From Streptomyces sp. LaPpAH-108 (lineage in GTDB: Bacteria > Actinomycetota > Actinomycetes > Streptomycetales > Streptomycetaceae), in NCBI RefSeq assembly GCF_000373625.1, contig NZ_KB891987.1, positions 62,001 through 126,000 of the forward strand: 64,000 nt of DNA. Direction: 5' to 3'. The translations under genes and the position numbers were made by a program. The notes under the pieces were generated by a model, which was given only the letters and a program-made list of their open reading frames with translations, had not been told where the DNA came from and made no database searches. Below are positions 16,962-26,238 of this stretch, piece after piece. Numbering within the stretch: the stretch's first letter is position 1; each line of letters begins with the position of its first letter.

Positions 16962-17393
16962 TCACGGCCACACCAAGCAATACGGCTGATGCCCCGCCTC
17001 GTGCAACCGATGGCTGAAGTCCTGCCATTCGTGGAGGAGTTGGTACACATTGAACGCGTCCCGGGGCCCGCCCCGGTCCGGGACCGTCGACCAGATGAAG
17101 GCCGCCGCGCCCACCGCTTCCTCGCCTATGTCGCGCAGGGGGTCCACCACGGTCATGGGGAGCTTGACCACCGCGTAGTCCGGGTGCAGGACGACGAGTT
17201 CGAGGGGCGGCACCTTGTGCAGGGGGACGCCCTCGATGCCCGTCAGGACCATCGCCGCCATCGTCTCCGGCTTGATCTTGGTGAACATGCCGTTCATGCC
17301 CAGCTCGTCGCCGCCGAGTTCCTCGGGACGCATCGAGATGGGGACGCGGGCCGCGGTCGCACCGTCCGGCGCGCCGAAGTACTTGTACGTCAC
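16962..17393 (-). CDS. Conserved protein of unknown function; its 3' end marks the island edge
   Basis: A 143-aa protein read leftwards from the GTG at 17391-17393 (VTYKYFGAPDG; a GTG two codons upstream is also possible). It contains ELGGDELGMNGMFTKIKPETMAAMVL and ends with HEAGHQPYCLVWP. No membrane segment or known catalytic motif can be seen; the evenly spaced strands and helices suggest a small alpha-beta fold. The last about 27 codons are echoed at 2878-2958 on the far side of the accessory island, so the island lies immediately downstream of this gene. It faces away from hemL. Function unknown. Confidence 0.75.
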   Translation of the reverse strand: MTYKYFGAPDGATAARVPISMRPEELGGDELGMNGMFTKIKPETMAAMVLTGIEGVPLHKVPPLELVVLHPDYAVVKLPMTVVDPLRDIGEEAVGAAAFIWSTVPDRGGPRDAFNVYQLLHEWQDFSHRLHEAGHQPYCLVWP

Positions 17394-17504
17394 CCCCACC
17401 CGACCACCATTCCTGCTCCCCAACCGGAGGCTCTCGGCCCGGTCGTCGGGCCGGCGGTCGCTCTGCCGGTCGTGCCGCTCGGGCTCACTCGGTACACCCT
17501 GTGT

Positions 17505-17518
17505 CTGACGTGCGTCAG
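17505..17518. promoter_or_regulatory. Short palindrome, possible operator
   Basis: CTGACG-TG-CGTCAG is a perfect 6+2+6 palindrome, and a further half-site CTGACG follows at once (CCTGACGTGC). Symmetric sites of this size are typical of dimeric TetR- or GntR-like repressors. It lies upstream of the minus-strand gene at 16962-17393. Which protein binds, if any, is unknown. Confidence 0.3.
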
Positions 17519-17897
17519 CCTGACGTGCTTCGGTCGCTTCCTCCGCTTCGCGCCGGTGCCTTCCCCGCCGGGCTCGCCGAGGACCCAGGTCATCAGTCCC
17601 CTCGCCCAGTCCGCCACCGCGATGCATATCTCCACCCGAGTGCTTTTCTAGGACGCGTGGCCCCCGCCGCGCAACCCGATCATCGTGTCAGTGACCTCCC
17701 CCACGGCCGCCCGCCGAAACGTGCGGTGAATCTTCAGTCCGCAGGAAAAACCCCGGTCCCCGATCACTACGTGCCGCATGAGGTGTGTGTATCAGGTGTC
17801 AGTCTCGCAGATCGTGAAAGATCGGCCAGGGGTTCCGGAAGGAAGGTCCGGCGGACCCCGATCGAAAGATTCGAAAGATTCGAGACCCACGCCCACA

Positions 17898-17973
17898 CCC
17901 ACGCCCGTAGTCCACACCCACGGCCGTAGTCCGCGCCGACGCCCGCAGTCCCGGCCCACCCCCGCCGCCCACG
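17898..17973. repeat. Four 19-base imperfect tandem repeats upstream of hemL
   Basis: Units at 17898-17916, 17917-17935, 17936-17954 and 17955-17973. The first two share CCCACGsCCGTAGTCC, the third has one or two more changes, and the fourth is degenerate. The run is pyrimidine-rich on the plus strand, with few predicted pairs. Copy number may vary between strains. Confidence 0.7.
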
Positions 17974-18067
17974 CCCACCCCGCTCCCCGGCTCCCTCCCG
18001 CCCCACCGCCTACCCTGAGGGAGTCACCCCGCCACCGGAGTCCGAGAAGCCGGAGTAGTCGCACGCC

Positions 18068-19393
18068 ATGAGTGCCCAGAGCGAAACGCCCTATCCCTAC
18101 GACGCGCCCGCATCCCAGGCGCTCTTCGACCGCGCCTCCGCCGTCACCCCGGGCGGGGTGAACTCCCCGGTGCGCGCCTTCCGTGCCGTCGGGGGCACGC
18201 CCCGGTTCATGGTCTCCGGCAGCGGGCCGTATCTGACGGACGCCGACGGGCGCGAGTACGTGGACCTGGTGTGCTCCTGGGGTCCGATGATCCTCGGGCA
18301 CTCGCACCCCGAGGTCATCGCGGCCGTGCAGGAGGCGGTCGCGCGCGGCACGTCCTTCGGTACGCCCGGCGAGGGCGAGGTCGCGCTCGCCGAGGAGATC
18401 GTGGCCCGGGTCGCGCCCGTCGAGCAGGTCCGCCTGGTCAGCAGCGGCACCGAGGCGACCATGAGCGCGATCCGGCTGGCCCGCGGGTTCACCGGCCGGT
18501 CCAAGGTGATCAAGTTCGCCGGGTGCTACCACGGCCACGTCGACGCCCTGCTCGCCGCCGCCGGTTCCGGTGTCGCCACCTTCGCGCTGCCCGACACCCC
18601 GGGTGTCACCGGCGCCCAGGCCGGGGACACGATCGTGCTGCCGTACAACGACCTGGAGGCCGTACAGGAGGCCTTCCACCGGCACCCGGGCGAGATCGCC
18701 TGTGTGATCACCGAGGCGTCGCCGGGCAACATGGGCGTCGTCCCGCCGGACCCCGGTTTCAACCAGGGCCTCAAGGACGCCTGCGCCAAGAACGGCGCGC
18801 TGTTCATCTCCGACGAGGTGATGACCGGCTTCCGCACCTCCCGCGCGGGCTGGTTCGGCGTCGACGGCGTCGTCCCCGACCTGATGACCTTCGGCAAGGT
18901 GATGGGCGGCGGCTTCCCCGCCGCCGCGTTCGGCGGCCGTGCCGACGTGATGGCCCACCTCGCCCCGGCGGGCCCGGTCTACCAGGCGGGCACCCTCTCC
19001 GGAAACCCGGTCGCCACCGCCGCGGGGCTCGCCCAGCTCCGGCTGCTCGACGACGCGGCGTACGACACGGTCGACGCGGTCTCCGCGCAGATCCAGGCCC
19101 TGGTCACCGAGGCGCTGAGCAAGGAGGGCGTGGCCCACCGGCTGCAGAACGCCTCCAACATGTTCTCGGTGTTCTTCACCGACCGGCAGGTGCGCACCTA
19201 CGAGGACGCCCGGCGGCAGGAGTCCTTCCGCTTCAACGCGTTCTTCCACTCGCTGCTGGCGAACGGCGTGTACCTCCCGCCGTCGTCCTTCGAGTCCTGG
19301 TTCGTGTCCACGGCCCACGACGAGCGGGCCCTCCAGAAGATCGCCGACGCCCTTCCGGCGGCGGCCCGAGCCGCCGCGGAGGCGACCGCGTGA
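18068..19393 (+). CDS. hemL: Glutamate-1-semialdehyde 2,1-aminomutase
   Basis: A 441-aa PLP enzyme that converts glutamate-1-semialdehyde to 5-aminolevulinate, the last step of the C5 route to tetrapyrroles. Characteristic segments: [13 protein letters not shown] at the N terminus, [17 protein letters not shown], the metal/PLP-side [10 protein letters not shown], and the Schiff-base lysine in [11 protein letters not shown] (Lys277). Full length, cytosolic. Its stop overlaps the start of the histidine phosphatase gene (GTGA), so the pair is co-translated. Confidence 0.97.
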   Translation: MSAQSETPYPYDAPASQALFDRASAVTPGGVNSPVRAFRAVGGTPRFMVSGSGPYLTDADGREYVDLVCSWGPMILGHSHPEVIAAVQEAVARGTSFGTPGEGEVALAEEIVARVAPVEQVRLVSSGTEATMSAIRLARGFTGRSKVIKFAGCYHGHVDALLAAAGSGVATFALPDTPGVTGAQAGDTIVLPYNDLEAVQEAFHRHPGEIACVITEASPGNMGVVPPDPGFNQGLKDACAKNGALFISDEVMTGFRTSRAGWFGVDGVVPDLMTFGKVMGGGFPAAAFGGRADVMAHLAPAGPVYQAGTLSGNPVATAAGLAQLRLLDDAAYDTVDAVSAQIQALVTEALSKEGVAHRLQNASNMFSVFFTDRQVRTYEDARRQESFRFNAFFHSLLANGVYLPPSSFESWFVSTAHDERALQKIADALPAAARAAAEATA

Positions 19394-20103
19394 GCACCCA
19401 CACCGGTGACAACGGGACGAACGAGCAGGACATCACGGTCGTCCACGTCATGCGGCACGGCGAGGTCGACAACCCCGCCGGTGTCCTCTACGGCCGCCTG
19501 CCCGACTACCACCTCTCCGAGCTGGGCCGCCGCATGGCCGACCGGGTCGCCGAGCACCTGGCCCCGCGCGACATCACCTACGTCGTCGCCTCCCCGCTGG
19601 AGCGCGCGCAGGAGACCGCCACCCCGATCGCCAAGGCGCACGGGCTCGACCTCGCCACCGACGAGCGGCTGATCGAGGCCGAGAACGTCTTCCAGGGCAA
19701 GACCTTCGGGGTCGGCGACGGCGCGCTGCGCAACCCGGAGAACTGGAAGCACCTGGTCAACCCGTTCAAGCCGTCCTGGGGCGAGCCGTACGTCGACCAG
19801 GTCGTGCGCATGATGGGCGCGCTCAGCGCGGCCAAGGACCGGGCCCGGGGCCACGAGGCGGTGCTGGTCAGCCATCAGCTGCCGATCTGGATCGTGCGCT
19901 CCTACGTCGAGCGGCGCCGCCTGTGGCACGACCCGCGCAAGCGGCAGTGCACCCTCGCCTCGCTGACGAGCTTCACCTTCCGGGGCGACAAGATCGTCTC
20001 CGTCGGCTACAGCGAGCCCGCCCTCGACCTGGTCCCGGCCCACCTCCACGCGGGCGCCAAGCCCGCCAAGGGCGCCGGACAGGGCAAGGCGTTCGGCGCC
20101 TGA
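19390..20103 (+). CDS. Histidine phosphatase / phosphoglycerate-mutase-like protein
   Basis: A 237-aa protein with the RHG active-site motif in [15 protein letters not shown], the second-His region [17 protein letters not shown], and the acidic loop [13 protein letters not shown]. It is a member of the broad histidine phosphatase superfamily; the true substrate cannot be read from sequence, and glycolytic mutase activity is unlikely given its context. The GTG start overlaps the hemL stop. A Lys/Gly/Ala-rich tail of about 20 residues is probably disordered. Confidence 0.88.
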   Translation: MSTHTGDNGTNEQDITVVHVMRHGEVDNPAGVLYGRLPDYHLSELGRRMADRVAEHLAPRDITYVVASPLERAQETATPIAKAHGLDLATDERLIEAENVFQGKTFGVGDGALRNPENWKHLVNPFKPSWGEPYVDQVVRMMGALSAAKDRARGHEAVLVSHQLPIWIVRSYVERRRLWHDPRKRQCTLASLTSFTFRGDKIVSVGYSEPALDLVPAHLHAGAKPAKGAGQGKAFGA

Positions 20104-20246
20104 GGCGGGCATGAATCCGCCCATAAGGAATGGTTCGTACGGCGTTGTCGTGTCCGCTGCGAAATAGGCGGCGGATCGCGCAACCTCCCCGTTCGTCACG
20201 CCCTCTGACCCAGTGACACCAGCGGGCGTGACGGATCGGGGAACCC

Positions 20247-21530
20247 ATGCACACCATCTCCCGGAGGGGAATACTCGGGCTCGGCGCGGGCGCGGCGGCG
20301 GCCGGGCTCGCGGGCTGCGGGACCGTGAAGTCCGCCCACTCCCCGGACGCCGGCGGCCACGGTGCCGGTTCCGGCAAGCACGCGGGCGACGGCAAGAACC
20401 ATCCCGCGCGCCCCAAGGCGCGTCCCATCGGCGACGGCTCCACCTCCTTCACCGGCGCGCAGCCCCACCAGCCCGCCCGCCCCGAGCCGCTGGAGCCGGG
20501 CCAGACCCCGCCCCAGTTCGTGGTCTTCTCCTGGGACGGCGCCGGAGAGGTCGGCAACGGCCTCTTCCCGCGCTTCCTGGACCTGGCCAAGGAGCACGGC
20601 GCGAGCATGACCTTCTTCCTCTCGGGGCTCTATCTGCTCCCCGAGTCGAAGAAGCGGCTCTACAACCCGCCGAACAACCCGCGCGGCGCCTCCGACATCG
20701 GCTACCTCACCGACGCGCACGTCAAGGCCACGCTCGCCAATGTCCGCCGGGCCTGGCTGGAGGGCCACGAGATCGGCACCCACTTCAACGGGCACTTCTG
20801 CGGCGGCTACGGCACGGTCGCCCACTGGACGCCCCGCCAGTGGAAGAGCGAGATCGAGCAGGCCAAGTCCTTCGTCAAGGAGTGGCGCACCCACACCGGC
20901 TGGACCGACCTGCCCTCGCTCCCCTTCGACTACGACAAGGAGCTGACCGGCGGCCGTACGCCCTGTCTGCTCGGCCAGGACAACCTGCTGCCCACCGCCC
21001 GCGAACTGGGCTGGCGCTACGACGCCTCCTCGCCCGGCGGCCGTCAGGTCTGGCCCTCCAAGCGGCTGGGCGTCTGGGACCTGCCCCTTCAGCAGATACC
21101 TTTCCCCGGACACTCTTTCGAGGTCCTGTCCATGGACTACAACATGCTCGCCAACCAGTCCGTGAACTCCACCAACGCCCCCGCCCACAACTACCCGGGC
21201 TGGCGCAAGCAGGCCGCCCAGGCGTACATATCCGGCTTCCGGCGGGCCTACGAGACGAACCGCGCGCCCTTCTTCATCGGCAACCACTTCGAGCAGTGGA
21301 ACGGCGGCCTCTACATGGACGCCGTCGAGGAGGCGTTCCAGCACATCGCGCGCGAGAAGGAGAAGGGCGCCGATGTGCGCCTCGTCTCCTTCCGGCAGTT
21401 CGCGGACTGGCTGGACGTGCAGAAGCCCGAGGTCCTCGCCGGGCTGCGCACGCTCGACGTGGGGCAGAAGCCCGCCGGGGGCTGGAAGGGATTCCTCGCT
21501 AAGGGCGGCAGCGGCAAGGGCGCCGCGTGA
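20247..21530 (+). CDS. Tat-exported lipoprotein resembling polysaccharide deacetylases
   Basis: A 427-aa protein beginning MHTISRRGILGLGAG with a twin-arginine motif and the lipobox LAGC, followed by a Gly/His/Lys-rich linker to about residue 75. The body resembles a NodB/polysaccharide-deacetylase fold: FVVFSWDGAGE corresponds to the first metal motif (usually TFDDG), and GHEIGTHFNGHFC to the HxxxH motif, here with a single spaced His pair. The deviant first motif means activity is uncertain. It should sit on the outer face of the membrane. The 143-base gap before it probably contains its promoter. Confidence 0.8.
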   Translation: MHTISRRGILGLGAGAAAAGLAGCGTVKSAHSPDAGGHGAGSGKHAGDGKNHPARPKARPIGDGSTSFTGAQPHQPARPEPLEPGQTPPQFVVFSWDGAGEVGNGLFPRFLDLAKEHGASMTFFLSGLYLLPESKKRLYNPPNNPRGASDIGYLTDAHVKATLANVRRAWLEGHEIGTHFNGHFCGGYGTVAHWTPRQWKSEIEQAKSFVKEWRTHTGWTDLPSLPFDYDKELTGGRTPCLLGQDNLLPTARELGWRYDASSPGGRQVWPSKRLGVWDLPLQQIPFPGHSFEVLSMDYNMLANQSVNSTNAPAHNYPGWRKQAAQAYISGFRRAYETNRAPFFIGNHFEQWNGGLYMDAVEEAFQHIAREKEKGADVRLVSFRQFADWLDVQKPEVLAGLRTLDVGQKPAGGWKGFLAKGGSGKGAA

Positions 21531-21657
21531 CGGTCGGCAAGGCGACCGGGCATGACGGCCTGTCCGTTATGCCCGGTGTAAATACCGGCTGAAATGGGGT
21601 TTTCCGTCAGCAGGGGGGCGCGCGAAGGCCCCGGAACAGCCATGCGAAACTTTTCAC

Positions 21658-22248
21658 ATGAGTACCCGTAGCCGCGCCGCTCTGCTCGGTGCCGTGACCG
21701 CCCTCGCGGCCCTGGTCCTGTCCGCGTGCGGCAGCGGCGGCATCTCCGGCGGGGGCGGCGACACCAACTTCGTCACCGGTGACAACGGCGTCGACACCGT
21801 CGCCCCGGACCAGCGCGTCCAGGCACCCGACCTGTCCGGGAAGACCATCGACGGCAAGCACCTCGATGTCGCCGACTACCGGGGCAAGGTCGTCGTCATC
21901 AACGTCTGGGGCTCCTGGTGCGGCCCCTGCCGCGCGGAGGCCAAGTACTTCTCCAAGGTCTCCAAGGAGTACGCGGACAAGGGCGTGCAGTTCGTCGGGA
22001 TCAACACCCGCGACTCCAACACCACCCAGCCCCGCAACTTCGAGAAGGCCAACGGGATCACGTACCCCAGCCTGTACGACCCCACGGGCAAGCTCATGCT
22101 CCGCTTCGAGAAGGGCACCCTCAACCCGCAGCTGATCCCCTCCACGCTGATCATCGACCGGCACGGGAAGGTCGCCGCGCGCGCCCTGGAGCAGCTGGAC
22201 GACCTCGCGCTGCGGGAGATGCTCAAGCCGGTCGCGGCGGAGAAGTGA
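21658..22248 (+). CDS. resA: TlpA/ResA-like thioredoxin lipoprotein
   Basis: A 196-aa membrane-anchored thiol-disulfide oxidoreductase. It has a signal peptide with lipobox LSAC at about residues 20-24, a thioredoxin fold, and the active site WGSWCGPC. In System II cytochrome c maturation it reduces the CXXCH haem-binding cysteines of apocytochrome c. It begins the operon resA-ccdA-resB-resC; the next start codon lies one base after its stop. Confidence 0.92.
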   Translation: MSTRSRAALLGAVTALAALVLSACGSGGISGGGGDTNFVTGDNGVDTVAPDQRVQAPDLSGKTIDGKHLDVADYRGKVVVINVWGSWCGPCRAEAKYFSKVSKEYADKGVQFVGINTRDSNTTQPRNFEKANGITYPSLYDPTGKLMLRFEKGTLNPQLIPSTLIIDRHGKVAARALEQLDDLALREMLKPVAAEK

Positions 22249-22249
22249 C

Positions 22250-23020
22250 GTGAGCCCGCTCCTCACGCTCGCCGCAGGCGGGCAGAACCAGACCGTGCTC
22301 AACGGCGCCCTGCTGCTCGCCCTGCCCGTCGCGGTGCTCGGCGGGCTCGTCTCCTTCTTCTCGCCCTGCGTCCTGCCGCTGGTGCCGGGCTACCTCTCCT
22401 ACGTGACCGGCGTCACCGGCACCGACCTGGCCGACGCCCGGCGCGGCCGGATGGCGACCGGCGCCGCCCTGTTCGTGCTCGGCTTCACCGTCGTGTTCGT
22501 CTCCGGCGGCGCCCTGTTCGGGTTCTTCGGCCAGACCCTCCAGAGCTACAAGGACATCCTGACCCGGGTGCTCGGCGTGCTCATGATCGCGCTCGGCGTC
22601 TTCTTCATGGGCCTGATGCCCTGGCTGACCCAGCGTGAGTTCCGCTTCCACCGGCGCCCGGCCACCGGACTCGTCGGCGCCCCCCTGCTCGGCGCCCTCT
22701 TCGGGATCGGCTGGACGCCCTGCATCGGCCCGACCCTCGCCTCCGTCGTCGCCCTCTCCTCCCAGCAGGCGAGCGCGGGCCGGGGCGCCATACTCACCGT
22801 CGCGTACTGCCTGGGGCTCGGCGTGCCCTTCGTGCTCACCGCCGTCGCCTTCCGCAAGGCGCTCGGCGCGTTCGGCTGGGTCAAACGCCACTATGTCTGG
22901 GTGATGCGCATCGGCGGCACGATGATGATCGTGACCGGTGTGCTGCTGCTGACCGGGGCCTGGGACCACCTGGTGCAGGGGATGCAGACCTGGTCCGACG
23001 GCTTCTCTGTGGGGATCTGA
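22250..23020 (+). CDS. ccdA: Cytochrome c biogenesis protein CcdA
   Basis: A 256-aa polytopic membrane protein of the DsbD/CcdA family. The paired redox cysteines are in FFSPCVLPLVPGYLSYVTG and in GIGWTPCIGPTLAS. It carries reducing equivalents from cytoplasmic thioredoxin across the membrane to ResA. It starts with GTG directly after the resA stop, and its TGA overlaps the resB ATG (TGATG). Confidence 0.95.
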   Translation: MSPLLTLAAGGQNQTVLNGALLLALPVAVLGGLVSFFSPCVLPLVPGYLSYVTGVTGTDLADARRGRMATGAALFVLGFTVVFVSGGALFGFFGQTLQSYKDILTRVLGVLMIALGVFFMGLMPWLTQREFRFHRRPATGLVGAPLLGALFGIGWTPCIGPTLASVVALSSQQASAGRGAILTVAYCLGLGVPFVLTAVAFRKALGAFGWVKRHYVWVMRIGGTMMIVTGVLLLTGAWDHLVQGMQTWSDGFSVGI

Positions 23021-24735
23021 TGAGCAAGACCACTACCGACACCTCCCCGGAGGGCCTGGGCGCGGCCGGCTCCCAGCTGTCCACCGCGCCCCAGGAGGAC
23101 ACGTCGACCCCGCCCTCGCTGGGCGTCATCGGCTGGGCCCGCTGGTTCTGGCGGCAGCTGACCTCCATGCGGGTCGCGCTGCTGCTGCTCCTGCTGCTCT
23201 CGCTCGGCGCGATCCCCGGCTCGCTGATCCCGCAGACCGGCGCCGACGCGAGCAAGGTCGACGACTTCCGCAAGGCGCACTCCACGCTCGCGCCCGTCTA
23301 CGACCAGCTCGGGCTCTTCCACGTCTACAGCTCGGTGTGGTTCTCCGCGATCTACATCCTGCTGTTCGTCTCCCTCATCGGCTGCATCGTCCCGCGCACC
23401 GGGCAGTTCGTCGGCCAGCTCCGCAGCCGTCCGCCGGGCGCCCCGAAGCGCCTTGACCGGCTCCCGGCGTACACCACCTGGCGCACCACCGCCGACCCCG
23501 AGCAGGTCCGTGAGCAGGCGCTCGCACTGCTCAAGAAGCGCCGCTTCCGCGCCCACCGGGTCGGCGACGCGGTCGCCGCCGAGAAGGGGTACGTGCGCGA
23601 GCTGGGCAACCTGGCCTTCCACATCGCCCTCATCGTGCTGCTCGTCGCCTTCGCCTCGGGCCAGATGTTCAAGTCCGACGGCACCAAGCTGATGGTCGAG
23701 GGCGACGGCTTCTCCAACGCGCTGCCGATGTACGACGACTTCAAGTCCGGCAGCATGTTCCAGGCCGACGACCTGGTGCCGTTCAGCTTCGACCTGAAGG
23801 ACTTCACCGGCACCTACGAGATGTCCGGCCCCAACCGGGGCACCCCGCGCACCTTCCAGGCGAAGATCGCCTACAGCGAGGGCGCGTACGGCAAGCAGCG
23901 CACCACCACCGTCAAGGTCAACGAGCCGCTGAGGATCGGCGACTCCAAGGTCTACCTCGTCAGCCACGGCTACGCCCCCGTGATCACCGTCCGCGACGGC
24001 AAGGGCAAGGTCGTCTACCACGACGCGGTCCCCCTGCTCCCGCTCGACGGCAACGTCACCTCGCAGGGCGTCGTCAAGGTCATGGACGGCTACCGCGACG
24101 CCCAGGGCACCAAGGAACAGCTCGGCATCCGGGCCTTCTTCCTGCCGACCTACGGCGGCGGCACCAACGTCCTCTCCCAGTTCCCGGCGCTGCTCAACCC
24201 GGTGCTCAACCTGGAGCCGTACCACGGCGACCTCGGCGTGGACGCGGGCCTGTCGCAGAGCGTCTACCAGCTCGACCAGCGGCACCTGAAGGGCTACAAG
24301 GACGCCAAGGGCGCCCAGCTGCGGGACAACCTCAAGCCCGGCCAGACCATGAAGCTGCCGAACGGCGCCGGAACGGTGACCTTCGAGAAGGACATCAAGG
24401 AGTGGGCGGGCTTCGAGATCGTCCAGGAGCCCGGCGGCGGCTGGGCCCTCGGCGGCGCGCTCGCCGCGATCTTCGGCCTCGCCGCGTCCCTCTTCATCCA
24501 GCGCCGCCGCGTCTGGGTCCGCGCGGCCACGGGCCCCGACGGCGTGACCGTCGTGGAGATGGCGGGCCTCGGCCGCAGCGAGTCCGCGAAGGTCCCCGAG
24601 GAACTGTCCGACCTCGCCGGAACCCTGTACGACCGCGCGCCGGGCGCCCCCGAAAGCGCCGCCCCCGCCGACGACGACACCAACGACGACACCGACGCAT
24701 CCCACGTCGTACCTGCCGAAGGGGCTGAGCAGTGA
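23020..24735 (+). CDS. resB: Cytochrome c biogenesis protein ResB
   Basis: A 571-aa ResB protein. An N-terminal soluble stretch of about 45 residues leads to membrane helices (VALLLLLLLSLGAIPGSLIPQ; SAIYILLFVSLIGCIVP; LGNLAFHIALIVLLVAFASG), then a large external domain, then a last helix near WALGGALAAIFGLAASLF. With ResC it forms the haem export and attachment machine of System II. The acidic C-terminal tail (DDDTNDDTD) is unstructured. The stop overlaps the resC start. Confidence 0.95.
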   Translation: MSKTTTDTSPEGLGAAGSQLSTAPQEDTSTPPSLGVIGWARWFWRQLTSMRVALLLLLLLSLGAIPGSLIPQTGADASKVDDFRKAHSTLAPVYDQLGLFHVYSSVWFSAIYILLFVSLIGCIVPRTGQFVGQLRSRPPGAPKRLDRLPAYTTWRTTADPEQVREQALALLKKRRFRAHRVGDAVAAEKGYVRELGNLAFHIALIVLLVAFASGQMFKSDGTKLMVEGDGFSNALPMYDDFKSGSMFQADDLVPFSFDLKDFTGTYEMSGPNRGTPRTFQAKIAYSEGAYGKQRTTTVKVNEPLRIGDSKVYLVSHGYAPVITVRDGKGKVVYHDAVPLLPLDGNVTSQGVVKVMDGYRDAQGTKEQLGIRAFFLPTYGGGTNVLSQFPALLNPVLNLEPYHGDLGVDAGLSQSVYQLDQRHLKGYKDAKGAQLRDNLKPGQTMKLPNGAGTVTFEKDIKEWAGFEIVQEPGGGWALGGALAAIFGLAASLFIQRRRVWVRAATGPDGVTVVEMAGLGRSESAKVPEELSDLAGTLYDRAPGAPESAAPADDDTNDDTDASHVVPAEGAEQ

Positions 24736-25817
24736 TCCTCGCCGCCGCCACCAACGAACACCTCGCGAGTGTCAGCAACACGCTGATCTACTCGTCGATG
24801 GCCGTCTACACCCTGGCCTTCTTCGCGTACATCGCCGAATGGCTCTTCGGCAGCCGCAGCAAGGTCGGCCGTACCGCCGCCGCGCTCACGGCCGGAGGCA
24901 AGGCGGCGAAGACCGAGGGCCCCGCCGTCACCGTCAAGCAGGCGGGCGGCACCGCCGTCCTGGAGCGGCCCCAGGTCGTCGTCCGCCAGGCGGCCGGTGC
25001 CCGGGACGTGCCGGACGGCCCCGGCGCCCACGGCGGCGACGTCCAGGGCGACATGTACGGCCGGATCGCCATCTCCCTGACCGTCCTGGCGTTCCTCGTG
25101 GAGCTGGCCGGTGTGGTCGCCCGCGCGGCCTCCGTGCAGCGTGCCCCCTGGGGCAACATGTACGAGTTCAACATCACCTTCTCCACCGTCGCCGTCGGCG
25201 TCTACCTCGGGCTGCTCGCGCTGAAGAAGAACGTGCGCTGGCTCGGCCTGTTCCTGATCACCACGGTCCTGCTCGACCTCGGCCTCGCCGTCACCGTGCT
25301 CTACACGGCCAGCGACCAGCTGGTCCCGGCCCTGCACTCGTACTGGCTGTACATCCACGTCTCCACCGCGATCTTCTGCGGCGCGGTGTTCTACGTGGGC
25401 GCGGTCACCACGATCCTGTACCTCTTCAAGGACTCCTACGAGAACAAGCTGGAGAACGGCGGCACGCCGGGCACCTTCGCCCGTTCGGTGCTGGAGCGGC
25501 TGCCCGCCTCGGCCTCGCTGGACAAGTTCGCCTACCGGGTCAACGCGGCCGTCTTCCCGCTGTGGACGTTCACGATCATCGCGGGCGCGATCTGGGCGGG
25601 CGACGCCTGGGGCCGCTACTGGAACTGGGATCCCAAGGAGACCTGGTCCTTCATCACCTGGATCGGCTACGCCTGCTACCTGCACGCCCGCGCCACCGCC
25701 GGATGGAAGGGCCGCAAGGCCGCCTACCTGGCGATGCTCGCCTTCGCCTGCTGGCTGTTCAACTACTACGGCGTCAACATCTTCGTGACCGGCAAGCACT
25801 CCTACGCGGGCGTGTGA
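24732..25817 (+). CDS. resC: Cytochrome c biogenesis protein ResC (CcsB-type)
   Basis: A 361-aa membrane protein with the haem-handling WWD-type motif in WNWDPKETWSF and conserved external His residues (ALHSYWLYIHVSTA and GKHSYAG near the end). An insertion of about 60 residues after the first helix (GGKAAKTEGPAVTV) is soluble. It carries haem to the outside and, with ResB, ligates it to apocytochrome c. GTG start within the resB stop. Confidence 0.96.
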   Translation: MILAAATNEHLASVSNTLIYSSMAVYTLAFFAYIAEWLFGSRSKVGRTAAALTAGGKAAKTEGPAVTVKQAGGTAVLERPQVVVRQAAGARDVPDGPGAHGGDVQGDMYGRIAISLTVLAFLVELAGVVARAASVQRAPWGNMYEFNITFSTVAVGVYLGLLALKKNVRWLGLFLITTVLLDLGLAVTVLYTASDQLVPALHSYWLYIHVSTAIFCGAVFYVGAVTTILYLFKDSYENKLENGGTPGTFARSVLERLPASASLDKFAYRVNAAVFPLWTFTIIAGAIWAGDAWGRYWNWDPKETWSFITWIGYACYLHARATAGWKGRKAAYLAMLAFACWLFNYYGVNIFVTGKHSYAGV

Positions 25818-25842
25818 CCGGCCGGTACGGGACACTGGTGCC

Positions 25843-26238
25843 ATGAGCGGTTCCATCGAACAGGGCACCAGTCAGACCCACGGGAACACGCACATACTCC
25901 ATCTGCTGGTGCGTGTCCCGAGGCCCATGGAGGACATCTGGCCCGCGCTGGCCACCGCCGAGGGCCTGACCGGCTGGTGCGTCCGGGTGGACGTCCTCGA
26001 ACCCCGCCTGGACGGCACCGTCGCGCTGCGCGGGCTCGGGGCGGGCCGCATCACCGCCTGGGACGTGGACCGCGTCGCCGAGTACACCGTCGAGGGCGGC
26101 GGCCGGATCCGCTTCCACCTGGAGCGCGACGGCGAGATGGGCAGCGCGCTGCGCTTCACCCACGAGTTCCAGGGCGAGGGCGCCACGGAGGCGGACTGGC
26201 GCGCACGCTTCGAGCGCCTGCTCGGCTCACTGAGCTGA
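25843..26238 (+). CDS. SRPBCC-like small protein
   Basis: A 131-aa protein with an SRPBCC/polyketide cyclase-like pattern: an initial strand ILHLLVRVPRPMEDIWPALA, where the helix-forming PMEDIWPAL is typical; a core of alternating strands; and a C-terminal helix (EADWRARFERLLGSL). A hydrophobic ligand is expected but unknown. It lies 25 bases after resC on the same strand, so it may be the last gene of that operon. Its 3' end overlaps the convergent MerR gene by 12 bases. Confidence 0.75.
   Translation: MSGSIEQGTSQTHGNTHILHLLVRVPRPMEDIWPALATAEGLTGWCVRVDVLEPRLDGTVALRGLGAGRITAWDVDRVAEYTVEGGGRIRFHLERDGEMGSALRFTHEFQGEGATEADWRARFERLLGSLS

Larger units (their letters stand above)
17394..18067. promoter_or_regulatory. 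Long intergenic region before hemL
   Basis: About 670 bases with no convincing gene between the divergent small gene and hemL. It holds a short palindrome (17505-17518), the repeated motif ATTCGAAAG around 17870, and a 19-base imperfect tandem repeat (17898-17973), each listed separately or described here. The palindrome lies about 110 bases upstream of the minus-strand gene; the repeats lie about 100-170 bases upstream of hemL and could be in its leader. No tRNA is apparent. Confidence 0.45.

Noticed and set aside
2878..16980. Treating the two HEAGHQPYCLVWP copies as a true attL/attR pair of an integrative element.
   Set aside because: The copies are not identical, no integrase or excisionase gene lies between them, and no tRNA is involved. 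Only the weaker claim of a shared 3' end is kept.
19390..20103. Naming the histidine phosphatase as glycolytic phosphoglycerate mutase (gpmA).
   Set aside because: The RHG motif defines only the superfamily. Its coupling to hemL and the divergent body argue against a glycolytic role.
20247..21530. Firm naming of the Tat lipoprotein as an active peptidoglycan deacetylase.
   Set aside because: The first metal-binding motif deviates (SWDGAG instead of the usual FDDG type), so only resemblance to the fold is claimed.
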